In this document: in pieces, positions 42,845-53,233 of the stretch
Numbering within the stretch: position 1 is the stretch's first letter
Layout of the letters: every line of letters starts with the position of its first letter
Origin: Gymnopilus junonius
Taxonomy: Eukaryota > Basidiomycota > Agaricomycetes > Agaricales > Galerinaceae
Direction of reading: 5' to 3'
DNA: 62,084 nucleotides
NCBI GenBank assembly: GCA_015501075.1
Contig: JADNYJ010000213.1
Coordinates: forward strand, 1-62,084
Program-made: the position numbers and the translations under genes
The notes under the pieces: model-generated
What the model was told of the DNA's origin: nothing
Database searches by the model: none
What the model saw: only the letters and a program-made list of their open reading frames with translations

Positions 42845-43132
42845 CAGTGTCTCAAAAAACTGTCTGGATGTTTTGGCTATTCAACTTAATTTAGCTGTAA
42901 CTTTATGTAATCTTGCTCAAATCACATGATTCAACTTGTGTGTTGAAGGTCACATGTCAATTGATTACTTTTCAACAAGTTAACAAACAAAGACAAACAA
43001 TATGTCATCTAAAAGTATGACATGTGATCTTCAACACACAAGTTGAATCATGTGATTTGAGCAAGATTACATAAAGTTACAGCTAAATTAAGTTGAATAG
43101 CCAAAACATCCAGATAGTTTTTTGAGACACTG
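42845..43132. mobile_element. Fold-back Tc1/mariner-type MITE in Copia-3 (288 bp)
   Basis: Two inverted arms of about 118 bp, identical except for about two bases, are separated by about 50 bp. Ends read CAGTGTCTCAAAAAACT and are flanked by TA on both sides (42843-42844, 43133-43134). End sequence and TA target fit Tc1/mariner. The arms would form a very long hairpin as RNA. Confidence 0.93.
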
Positions 43133-44915
43133 TATTGGGACTGCATCTGCCAGCTAGTCAGTGAGTTCCCAAGTACCCATCTTCTTTAATTGATCCAATT
43201 CAGCATTTATAGCTGCTTCCCAATGTTCCCACTCTGGGACCTCTTTGCCTCATGGATTGTCTTTGGCTCATCACCTCTGAGGGGAACTTCTGTGATCACA
43301 TTCACAATATCTGATGATGTGAGTATGGCCTCATTCATCTCATCAGGGAACAGATCATGTAATCTTGCATAATCTACTCTGCTCTGCAGTCTTAGCATTC
43401 TGGGCTCACTATTCCCAGAATCTTCTTCTGGATCATCTGGCTTCTTTCGTTTCCTCTGACTAGGCTCATTGGTTATCTCCAGTGACCTATTCTCTGCTGA
43501 TGGATCTGTGCTCAATTTTGGCATGTTCACCTCCTGCTCCCCCTTGGGCCGTAGATCGGGCACCTCTATGCCAATCAATTCTGTGGGGGCTGGGTGGTCG
43601 GGAAGCATCAGGAAATGGAAGTCCCCTTGATTTCAATATATTCCTACTCTGAGCACTAATACAATACTGATTTTGACCCATCATTGAATCTGATGAACAA
43701 AAACTGTTTTAACTTGGGTCTTAATTTAGATTCTTGATGGGAACCTTGATTGAGTATCCATACAGGCACCCCAAACTCCCAGAGATGAGAAACATCTGGC
43801 CATTGCTATGTCCATGCCTCGAACAGAGTCTTGTTTGGGAGAGCCTTTATATGGGTTCAATTGCATAAGTACACTGTATGCGCCACAGCTAATTCCCAAA
43901 GGAATTCCAGGATGTGCTGCACATTCAACATCACATGTGCTAATTCCATGAGCATGTGGTTCATATGTTCCACAATGCTGTTCTGCAAGGGGGAATAAGG
44001 TGCTGTCTGCTCAAGGTCTATTCCTTGAGTTCTGCACCAATCTTTAAGATCTGTATTAATAAATTCTCCCCCACCATCTATACAAATAGCACAGGGTTGC
44101 ATGCCTTTGACCCTTAATCTCATAATGTAGTCTTTAATATTTTGCACCACATCCGACTTTAATTTTAGAAAGTGCACATGTATGTGCCTTGCATGATCAT
44201 CCACAAAGCTAATGTAATATTGATTGCCATGGATTGATGCTGTCTGGCACTTGCCCCAGAGATTGATATGGGTCAGCTCTCTGGGCCTCATTGCATGCTG
44301 CTGCACCTTCTTCAGAAACGGAACTATAAATTGCTTTGATTCCATACAAGCTTGGCAGTCCAGCTTCGGCATTCTATCATCCACATGGAAACCATCAACC
44401 AGCTGACCTTGCATCATATGCTGCAATCCTATGTGGCCAAAACATCTATGCCATACCTCCTAGCTCTGTGCCACCTCTATGGCATTATTTACTTATTCTG
44501 TAGATGCATGTGTATTATTTTGTTGTTGCATGGGTTTACACATGCACATCACCATGTGATATAAATGATTATCTATTTTTGTTCCCTTTGCAATCAGCCA
44601 GCCATCCTTGGTAAGCAGGGATAATACCCCATTCCCACCAAGATAACGGCCGCTGCCAGCATCCCATCTGCCAAGTGAGATAAGATTGTTGTGATTATTA
44701 GGGATGTGAAGGACATCTTCAATCCTCACAATATATTTATGTCCATTGACTGCTGATTCTAACTCAACAGTTCCTTTCCCTACAGTGCACATAGTCAAGT
44801 CTCCTATGCCTTGAACTACTGTGTTCTTCAGGGGCTTGTATGTAATAAATGCATCATGTTGATTCATGACATGAGAAGTCATTGCCGAGTCAGCAAGCCA
44901 ATCATAATAGATAAC

Positions 44916-46069
44916 TCACTCATCTATTCCAGTGTAATTATGGGGATTGTAGTTGCTAAAATTATAAGCTACCATTCCATCTTCTTGAATATCTTCCATA
45001 TTATTAATGAATGCTACCGTGCTGTCCTTGGATGCCTCATCCTCCTGAGGATCCCGAGTCTCTGTGCACATGGTCTGATGGGTCTGGCCAACCTTCCACT
45101 TCTTCTGTGGTTGTTCAGCTGAGCTACCCTCTGGCTTCCCCTTGCAGTGGCATTTCCCGGCACCATGGCTGAACCATCCACAAAGGGAGCAATGCTCCTG
45201 TCCAAGGTATTTGCAATCAATGGTCTTGTGATTACCATGACCGCAGTGCTTGCATTTGTCTTCGTTAGCACCTGAATGCACTGTTGCACCAATGCAGTTC
45301 ACAAGCTTGCATTTCTGGCCTTAGCCTGGACCACTGACATAATTTATTTGATCCGAGGCTAGACTGCTTCCTGGCAGTGTTGGTATTCCTCCATTAGAAT
45401 ACCAATGAAATCTTGTGACTTTATTTTTAGCTTCAACTTGTTCTCTTCCAGGTCTTTCTGCTTACTAATATATGGATCAGTAAACATGTCCCAGGAAGGA
45501 GGCAAGGACAATGCTATGATAATTTTAAATTGATCGTCGGGGATCTGACTATTCTCATCCATAGTATTAGAGTGCTCCCATAACTTCTTGAGTGTATTAA
45601 GGTGTGTGACAATGTCATCATCTTCATTTGTGGAAGTTTTAAATAGATTGTGAAGAATAGAAATCACAACGTAACTGCCCTTGATGTCATGGACTGATGC
45701 AAGATTATCCCACATCTCCTTGGCAGTCTGGGCACTCTGCATGTGAATAAGCTGATTATCAGATATGTTCATCTGGATCAGTGACTGAGCATAAGAATCA
45801 TTGAAGTGCCAGGCATCTAAATCCTCCCTAGATGCATCTGTCCCAGGCTTCAGAATAGTCCCTTTAGTGTATTCTAGGATGCAGCAAACCTTTAGCACTG
45901 TAACCATTCTGGTCCTCCAGGCTATCCAGTTGCTGTCTCTGAGCAATTCCAGAAGCTTCGTGATTGATTGTGCAACATGTGTGTCAACTTTGGTAATTGC
46001 CATCACAAATCTTGATCTTGATAAATATAGACTTGATTGATTTGATGTCACTGTTCGCTTCGAATTCAC
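44916..46069 (-). pseudogene. Copia-3 Gag with CCHC zinc knuckles
   Basis: The frame from 46069 (true start probably the Met of MAITKVDTHV, about 22 codons in) encodes a Copia Gag (UBN2-type) with LRDSNWIAWRTRMVTVLK, AKEMWDNLASVHD and DDDIVTHLNTLKKLW. It ends at 45359. The nucleic-acid-binding part at 45302-44916 is in another frame, with CKHCGHGNHKTIDC and a second cluster CSLCGWFSHGAGKC. It packages element RNA. Confidence 0.87.
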
Positions 46070-46103
46070 AAGGGTTTAAATGCTCTTGAAGTTGTTAAAG
46101 CCT

Positions 46104-46117
46104 GGGGCCCATAACCC
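46104..46117 (-). other. Copia-3 primer-binding site (initiator tRNA-Met type)
   Basis: On the minus strand GGGTTATGGGCCCC lies two bases after the LTR end. It is complementary to a tRNA anticodon arm of the form GGGGCCCATAACCC with a CAU anticodon, as in Copia elements primed by a half-molecule of initiator tRNA. Confidence 0.7.
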
Positions 46118-46119
46118 TT

Positions 46120-46217
46120 TGGCAATGGTGTAGTCTATGTATGTAGCATTTAATAAAACCCTTTAACTTCCTTTTGAGGGAGGTAGAGATTCAGGTACAA
46201 GATCAATTACATTCCAT
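46120..46217 (-). repeat. Truncated 5' LTR of Copia-3
   Basis: Matches the inner 98 bp of the 41174-41386 LTR with two transitions, then diverges abruptly after ACATTCCAT. The promoter half of the LTR is absent. Confidence 0.85.
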
Positions 46218-47106
46218 TGAAATGCTAGTTCTTGCTTAAGGGTGAACGTAAGAGTAGAGCTCTTAGTTTAGCGCACTAGTTATCATCCTACAACAACAAC
46301 AACACACTCTACTTCAAACTCAACTCTTGTCTTTGCAAACACCTCTATTGAGACAAGCTCTAGGTAAAGTTGTTTGGAGGCTTGGATAGATTTTAAGATC
46401 TTAGTGACTTGGTAGTCTTTTGGTTGGCTTTTAACCAGGGTGCTTTGATTTAACTGTCCACCCTAAACACGGTAGAGTATCTTAGCAAGTTCTGACCCTT
46501 TTACGAAATGAAACGAAATGAGGGTTCTCAATGCAAATGGCTTTCAATGAAATGAAATGAAATGGGCCACAACTTCAATTGATTTCAATGAAATGAAACA
46601 GAACAATCAATTATCTGGTTTAATCACTGAGGTACTCCTCCTGAATGTGTCTGCATCAGGAAAAAGGGTCTTGTCTCTCAGAATAGACAAGAGTTGTGAC
46701 AAGAACAACAGAGAAAGCAAGATAACCTCAGAGCCACTAGAGCTCAAAAGGGTGCCAGGCAGCCGCAGAGCAAAGTCTTGACCATGGGTCCTGAGGCCAA
46801 CTTCTCTGAGGTGCTCTGAGATGCTTCTACAAGCTCTCTGACAGTCTGGAGATCCCTCAAAATTCTTTGACAGATTGGGAAAATGTTACTCTCTGTTGCT
46901 CTGACAGGCTCTGACACTCTCTAGGACAAGGACAACATGTGGGAGGCAAATGGACTATATTTTCATTGCAATTAGGAAGGAATGTATGTAGCGCACTCTA
47001 TGAACAAGTGAAGGAATGAGAAGCCCAGGAGACAATGAAAGACATGGAAAGAGATAAAGTAGCACCCATCTAATATGTGACTAAAAGCAAAGCATCATTG
47101 GCATTG
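46218..47106. other. Unrecognised DNA right of Copia-3
   Basis: Contains a short CAA run near 46290 and GAAATGAAA-type repeats (46505-46600). A plus-strand open stretch at 46557-46781 shows no domain. It may include the remains of another repeat. Confidence 0.4.
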
Positions 47107-49268
47107 TTAGAACACCTCAGCCATTCCATTATCAGCAATGCTGTCAAGGTCCTCTGGTTTGACATCCTTGATCTCTTCTTCATTCACTTCCTCTTCTTCC
47201 ATCAGCAGATAGCTCAAGTCACCACAAGTGAGACTGCATTGAAAGAAAAGAAAAAAGTCAGCAATGAAAAATGAACAGACTGAACTATTTCTCACATAAT
47301 TGACTTGTACACTGCCACTGGGTATGCATCGGACCATTTCTTTGACTTCTGGACCAGGCCCCTCCACGTACTCGAATGGTGCATAAACCTAAAGCAATCC
47401 ATTAGCTGTAAATCATCTTCAAAAGAGCAAGACCTTGCACCTATTCCCTACAGAACTTTTATGGAATTGTGTAACAGATAGAGTTCCTGGGCAATACTCC
47501 CCTATGCTGTGTTCGATCTATAAAACAGATAAGAACAATGCTCAGAAAAAAAATAATTGATACTACCGTGGTGACTACCAGAAGAATAATTGTCAATGGA
47601 ACTTCTTTGTTCTGAATCATCTTCTTGGTGGTCATTGCTTCTGCCTTGGAACCATTCTTGGAAGTGTTGAACCAGACAGTCTGGATAAGGTCCTTGATGA
47701 ATGGGTTTCCAAAAGGCTTACTACTGTTGAATGTCCTCTCCTGGGTCAAGGCATTAGCAATGAAAGAGAGGCTTGAAGAAAAACATACCTTGACATTTAG
47801 GTCTCCATATAGAAAGTTAGATGCTTGTAGTAACCAAGTAACTTTGTCTGTTACATCTTGCACAGATCCATGAAGGCTCAGATACCCTGCAACCTTGTTA
47901 TGGGCCTTAGTGACAATTGTGTTGAAGAGAACGGTCTTCCCATAACCAACCTAAAGAGACAACTAAATGAGATGACCAGATAGAATGAACAACACATACG
48001 TAAGTCATGACTTTCTCCTTTTCTGCATTGTCATTGAGAAGTTGCTTCAGTCCCTCTGTGGCCCTTGGGTGTGAGCTGACACCAAGAGCAGAAGGCGTCT
48101 CAGCAATTATGGTCCAGATCCAGTCAGGCTTTTCAGGATCGGAGTCGAGCTTCCAGTTTCCAAAGCATATCTGCATACAGAGATGACTTTTGGCTGCATC
48201 AGCAAGGGCAAGGACTTCAGGGCTTGAGAACTGCTTGCATACAACTTTCGTACCTCCAGAACTCTTTGGAGGAACCGCCTTCTTTGCGGTGGATGCGGTG
48301 GATGTGGACGACACTTGGTTTTGGTAGAAGACAATGCAGGGGATACTGAGGCATGTTCAAGCTTTGGCGCACTTGAATTCTTGGAACTTGGCTTTTGATA
48401 TGCCTTTTCCGATGCAGGTGTTGAGACTTCCATCTAAAAACAAAGGGTGTCAGTTGATTGTGAGTTGCAAAGCAAAGGATACAATACCCCATTATCTACC
48501 AGGTTACCTCCAGCTGCACTAGCCTGAGATTCACTGGGAGATCCTTGACCACCTTGCTCCTCGACTTGACTTCTTCCTCCTCGTCGTATTGTCTTTGCCT
48601 TTCTGAGCACCTCCCTGTGGTTCATCTTCATCTTCTACATCCTCTTCGGTCATGTTAGTAAAATCTGGAAGACCAGGTACTGTCGTAGTACTGCCCAGTT
48701 CTTTGGAAAGCTCTGCCTCATCATCACTCAAGACGGTGTGTGATGGCTTAGACTTCTTAGTAGGGGGAGTGTTGTCCTCAGTGTCATCATCAGAGAGGTC
48801 TTCTTTGTCTCTCATAGCCCTGTTACATTCCTGAATAGCTATATAGAAGGGAAAAATGCATCATTAGAATATAATTTGAAGATAAAAGCATACCAAGGTT
48901 TTCCTGAGCTTTTCTTTCCTTTTCTGCAATCTTCTGCTGAGCAGGACTATTGCTCTGGCCCTGGCCCTGTTGGTACTTCAAAAATGCTTGGTAATCCTCT
49001 TCTGACACAGACACAGAGCCTCCTTTCTTCTTTGACTTCGGGGCTGTGGTCTGACTTGCCGATGGGGGCTTGCTTGCTAGAAAGGTAATCACTCAAGTTA
49101 TCAGCAGTCTACTGCTTGATGAAACAAGAAAACACCACCTTTGCCAGCAGTACGCTTGGCATTGCTCGAGCTGGTGGCCTTCCATTTTGCAGGCACAGCC
49201 ATTTCATTCTCCGGAGCATTTACACCAGCAGACTCAGCAGCAGCTGCTTTTCTAGTAATTGTAGGCAT
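47107..49268 (-). CDS. DUF6532-like protein of unknown function, multi-exon
   Basis: Probable start is the ATG at 49268 (MPTITRKAAAA). Exon 1 joins through a GTGGTG...CTTTCTAG intron to SKPPSASQTTAPKSKKKGG, which continues into a coiled EKERKAQENL segment, then after another intron an acidic nuclear-type region (LSDDDTEDNTPPTKKSKPS; 48815-48531). The C-terminal domain starts with KQFSSPEVLALADAAKSHL (about 48240) and contains VTWLLQASNFLYGDL (47830), PFGNPFIKDLIQTVWF (47720) and VPLTIILLVVTTV (47590), the pattern of the mushroom-specific DUF6532. It ends in an acidic tail at 47107. Exact splice sites between 48530 and 48400 and around 47900 are uncertain. Confidence 0.65.
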
Positions 49269-49482
49269 GAGAGGCAATGCAGACCCTTGCGGCAGAGCAA
49301 GCCAATGAGAGATGGAAGTGGTTGACAAGAATTATGAGGGCGTTTTCATTCTCAGGAGAATATATGTGCCACGTGACAATAGACATCATGAACAAAAATG
49401 CAGTGTAATGATATATTTGAAAAGATACAGAATGCAATATGGAAGGGAAGATAAAAACCAGACCTTTGACAGAGTAGGACAT

Positions 49483-50279
49483 CTACCTATGGCCACTGTA
49501 ATGGTCATCATCATCCATGACAAATTGAAATGTCACATTGTCAAGCCATCCATTTCCATTTTTTTCCCAACCTTTCATGCATTTGTCAGTATGAAGCACC
49601 AAAGAAATGCGCTTCCCTTTGAAGTGAAGGTTCAGGTGGGTAAAAGCTTTGGAGGGAAAGACCACCACATCCCCACTCCTCATTCTCAAAACAACACTGG
49701 GTTCGACCAAGACCAGCTCTCCGCCTATGCAGTCAGAGATGACAAGTACCAGGCAGATGTCTTTGTCCCCAGTGTCTCTGTGCATGCGGGTAGAGACATT
49801 AACATTGAGAATGAAACCAGTGAATGGGTACATGGGGGACATTGTGCTGTTTGGAATAAACTGCACGCTGACAGACAGGGAGAGAAATGTGTCTGGGAAA
49901 AGGCATTTTAACTATATTGAAGACATCAGCATTGGCTTGTGAAGTCATTGGCAATTAGCTTACAGTTGCGTAGATCCACTCAAAGACCAGATGCAAAGCA
50001 TCCAACAGCATTTGATAGACCTCTTGATTATCCTTGATTTCCTTGCTAAGCCTGGGGACATTCAGGCTTGTGTTGACAGGTCTTTGGCCATCCCTCTGTA
50101 GTGTAGAAGGATCTGCAGTAGAAGGAGCTCCATACCCCTAAAGACAAACAATCATTAAGCTGACTGGCGAGGATGAACAATCTGGGTTTTAAACTCACAT
50201 TCTTGGCAAATCTCGGGTACCATGAGGCATAAAGAGCACCGAATATGTTGTTGATGCCTTCAGATTCCAGTGTCGACAT
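49483..50279 (-). CDS. TET/JBP-family 2OG-Fe(II) dioxygenase (C-terminal catalytic part)
   Basis: Three exons join in phase: 50279-50199 (MSTLESEGINNIFGALYASW), 50137-49964 and 49911-49483. The last encodes the oxygenase core: the HxD iron motif in NVNVSTRMHRDTGDKDICLV, then GGELVLVEPSVVLRMRSGDV, the distal His in FTHLNLHFKG, and the 2-oxoglutarate Arg in KRISLVLHTDK. This is the basidiomycete TET/JBP arrangement. Family members oxidise 5-methylcytosine or thymine in DNA and in mushrooms are expanded and associated with transposons. The true N-terminus may lie upstream; the frame is open only to about 50320. It stops at 49483, about 215 bp before the DUF6532-like gene on the same strand. Catalytic residues are intact. 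Confidence 0.82.
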
Positions 50280-50463
50280 ATTTGACTTGGCCGGAGAGGA
50301 TGTATTCCATCTTATGCAGCAATGTATCCCTCATAGAATCCTTCATATGATCCCAAAAACATTAGAAGGAGGTTACCATTGGCATCGTTGATATGCAACA
50401 TTCACCTGAACACCCTTTAGTCAGACAGAGATGTCATTGGGAATTGGAAAAGCAAGAACATAC

Positions 50464-53233
50464 CCTTCTATAATTCTGTAGTCAAGACCCAGAAAAGTCT
50501 GAAGATTGGGTCGCTTTCCACTGGTAAGTTGCTTTCGATACTATATGAGTGTGGGTGGTCAGTTTTAGTCCAAGTTAGATAACAGGGAAATGATAACATA
50601 CCCACTTCTCAAACTCTTCAAGAGTCTCCGGGTAATTTGCTTTTGCAGCAAACCCCCTTTGGTGCTCTGTTTCTTCAAACCTTCCTTCATAGTCAGTCGG
50701 ATAAAAAACCCTAGTGTTGTAGTTGAGCTGAGGCTTGAAGTTGACTTTGAACATGTATAGCAGTTCATCATCCATACTTGAGTTCCAGTCCAGAGGAGTC
50801 ACCTTGTCGTCAGATTCTGATATGTCATCCTCTTCTTCGCCAGCAAGAACATGACTGCTGGTCTGTGGGCGACCAATAGGCTGCTGGGCTTGAGGAGTGG
50901 CCATGGGAGTGGCCATCATCATGGGGGTAGCAGGTGCAGTGGGCCTAGATGGAGTGGCAGGTGAGGCATCTCTAGGAGGAGTAGGGAGGTAGTTGTTGTT
51001 GTCTGAGAGCATACAGTGACCACAAGGACCAGCTTCTCTGGCAGCTTTGATTGCAGCTGAAAAGTCAACAGGCGTAAAAAGGCCAGTATTCAGCAGATCA
51101 AGAGATGGACCTCCTGGAAGTTCAACTTGCAGCTGACATTCCGCCCAAGCATCCCAGTCCCTGGCCTTGATGAAGTCATTGTTCAAGCAAATAAACCCAA
51201 CACACATGGAGAGATTTAAGGCCTACTTACTTGAATAGCTTGAAGCTATCGAATATAGTGTCCATCATAATCAGGTTCATGCAATTGACATCCTGGGTGA
51301 CATAGAAGGACTGCAGGAATTCTGTCAGAAAGAAGCAGGTCATGTGAAGGGGATACTTCTGTCGAAGCATGGCAATGGCAGGAATGACATTCTTCCTTAT
51401 CAGCATTCCGAGAGGGGACTCTTTAAATGGAGTCAGCTGGTGGACAGATTGACAATTGTAGCAATGGACTTACTGCTAGGAAAGCGAATGAAATGGGCAA
51501 TCACTCCAATAGTTGCTGCATCAATACTGAGCAACTTTGTCTTGAGTTTCGCACATGCAATCATTACAAGAAGGTACATAGACCCTATTTTCTAGTCAGC
51601 CTTAGATATTCACAAGAAAGGATAGAGACGGACCAGCACCAGCCATTCTGATGGCTACCAGCCCATGAAAAAGGTAGATCCTTAACTTCCATTGAGGCAG
51701 TTTTGTTTGGGGTTCAAGGTCGTTCCAAATGTTACTGATTAAGTATCCATGGTGAGCATTCAGAAACCTACAATAATACATTAGATTGGTGCCATGAATC
51801 AAAGTGGAAGTTGAACATACTGCTGTATCAGGCAGGCAAGTTTTATTGCATTTAAAAAATAAACAAGCTGAAGAAGAGCTTCAGCCTGCTCTGCTGCATA
51901 ACATGCATCTGCAAAATGGCTGATCCTCTCTAGAATATCATTGGCTGAAGGTGCATTGCTGATGCCATTGAAAAATGCTGACAGCTCTTCAACTGAGGAC
52001 TTCCCAAAAATGAGTCATAATAGTTGCTCTGGCTGGCCAATGAATGTCACTTCCTTCTCTTTCCCCTTCCCCTTCCCCTTCAGCTTCTTTCCCAGGCTAG
52101 GATGTAGGCAGATGTCCCCGAGGGAGTCCAATGCAATGAAAAACTGATGAACAGTCATGTCAGGAGGAGGGTCTTCTGCAATGGGCATAGCACTCGCATT
52201 CGAATATGTGGGTGGTCCTCTTGGCCTGGTGTGCTGTAGTCCATCTCCTGGTCCAGATTCAGGTCGGTCACTGGCAAGAAATGCATCTAGAGTTTCATCT
52301 CTTGGGGCATCATTTTGAATCAGAGCATTGGCGGTTCTGTGAGGGTGGTTGGGCTTGTGAATAGTGTTTGCGCCTGCTCAAGGACAATAGTTGGGGACTG
52401 CCACACCCCATCCACCACCACCACCACCACCACCTCCTCCTCCTCCACCTCCAGGGCCAGGACCCCCATTTCTGCCATCTGAACAAACTTTCAGTACTTC
52501 CACGGCATTGGTGATCAGCCCCCCTGCCATCATTGTCTCCATTGTCACCATTGTCGTCCTCACTGTCACCAAGATCATTGTCACCCATGGGGTCATCATG
52601 ATGCTCATTGCTATCCCAATCCATATCAAAGGATGCATGGGCAGGTCCAGCTGCAGATGGATCTGGAGCATGGAGTTGAGGTGCTGGAGGAATGATGACC
52701 TCCTCCATGTCCTCATTCTCTTCCTGATCCTCATCAAATGCCGAGAATCCATGGCTGGAAGGCTGACAGTCGATTCACTGGAGAGGTCGCATTGGTGATG
52801 TGAGGTCTTGAGGGTTGACACAAGGAGTCGGATCGCCCATATTGAAGAAGATGACATCAAGAGATGGGGTGGGTAGGTTTGCGATGCAATTTGAGGATCA
52901 TTGGTGACCATATTGAAGGAATATACACTGCCATTGCCCAGGCTGTATGATGGAACTCTGAATAATGATATAGGGATTAGCAACTCATAGCTCATCAAAA
53001 GATGAGGACATATGCAAGGTAAGGGTGATCCAGCATCTTGCAGAGTGGGAAGAGGTCCAGGTGTCCCAGATCCTACAGGAAAGGAGGAGCTCAGAGGTCT
53101 GGAAAGGGACTGGGTGATCGGAATGGCTGGAACTGGATTTTGCACATCCAAAGTCAATAGATAACCCGAAAGTATTATTAGGCCTGAAGTCAAAGCCTGA
53201 TGACCTCAAGTCAGCCGAAAAAGGCATTGCCAT
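50464..53233 (-). CDS. Unrecognised multi-exon gene, acidic and low-complexity
   Basis: Several open pieces on the minus strand appear to be exons of one gene. They are 53233-52985 (MAMPFSADLRSSGFDFRPNN), 52708-52500 (very acidic, PMGDNDLGDSEDDNGDNGDN), pieces at about 51770-51610 (NAHHGYLISNIWNDLEPQTK) and 51440-51228 (KYPLHMTCFFLTEFLQSFYV), 51180-50602 and 50540-50464. The last two join through a GTATGT...ATATAG intron as EEFEKW plus YRKQLTSGKRPNLQTFLGLD. 51020-50880 is Pro/Thr/Met-rich. No domain known to me. It lies directly upstream of the TET/JBP frame, so it could be the N-terminal half of that gene. Exon chaining between 52500 and 51440 is not secure. Confidence 0.4.
52411..52452 (+). 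repeat. CCA/CCT trinucleotide microsatellite
   Basis: A run of CCA followed by CCT units. On the minus strand it can be read as a poly-Gly stretch within the unrecognised gene, and frame cannot be assigned reliably across it. Confidence 0.85.

Larger units (their letters stand above)
41394..44915 (-). pseudogene. Copia-3 pol: protease, integrase, RT, RNase H (broken)
   Basis: The protease start (about 44905) reads WLADSAMTSHV, a changed active site (D-S-A instead of D-S-G). A pre-integrase segment ends at 44493. Integrase (44426-43857) shows FVDDHARHIHVHF, CIDGGGEFIN and PYSPLQNSIVEHMN, so the core Asp-Asp-Glu residues are visible. A Pro/Asp-rich linker (43608-43207) follows, then the MITE. 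RT N-terminal part is at 42755-42522 (QLDVKGAYLNG), and the rest at 42500-42300 has the VWVDDLLVF catalytic box. RNase H (about 41850-41400) has ALSSTEAEYVAL, GDNDSSIAM and KHIDIRWHWVRE. Stops and frame changes separate the blocks. Confidence 0.9.
41174..46217 (-). mobile_element. Ty1/Copia element, 5'-truncated LTR (Copia-3)
   Basis: Gag, zinc knuckles, protease, integrase, RT and RNase H follow in Copia order on the minus strand. The left (3') LTR is 41174-41386, preceded in element orientation by the purine tract GGCTTGAGGGGGAG. The right (5') LTR matches only over 46120-46217, so its outer part is missing or replaced. The primer-binding site (46104-46117) matches the initiator tRNA-Met anticodon arm. 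It belongs to a different family from Copia-1 and Copia-2. A MITE interrupts it at 42845-43132. Confidence 0.92.

Noticed and set aside
52378..53193. Minus-strand frame with a 14-Gly run as a separate gene
   Set aside because: The Gly run comes from a CCA/CCT microsatellite. The acidic frame in the same region looks more like real coding sequence, so no separate gene is claimed.
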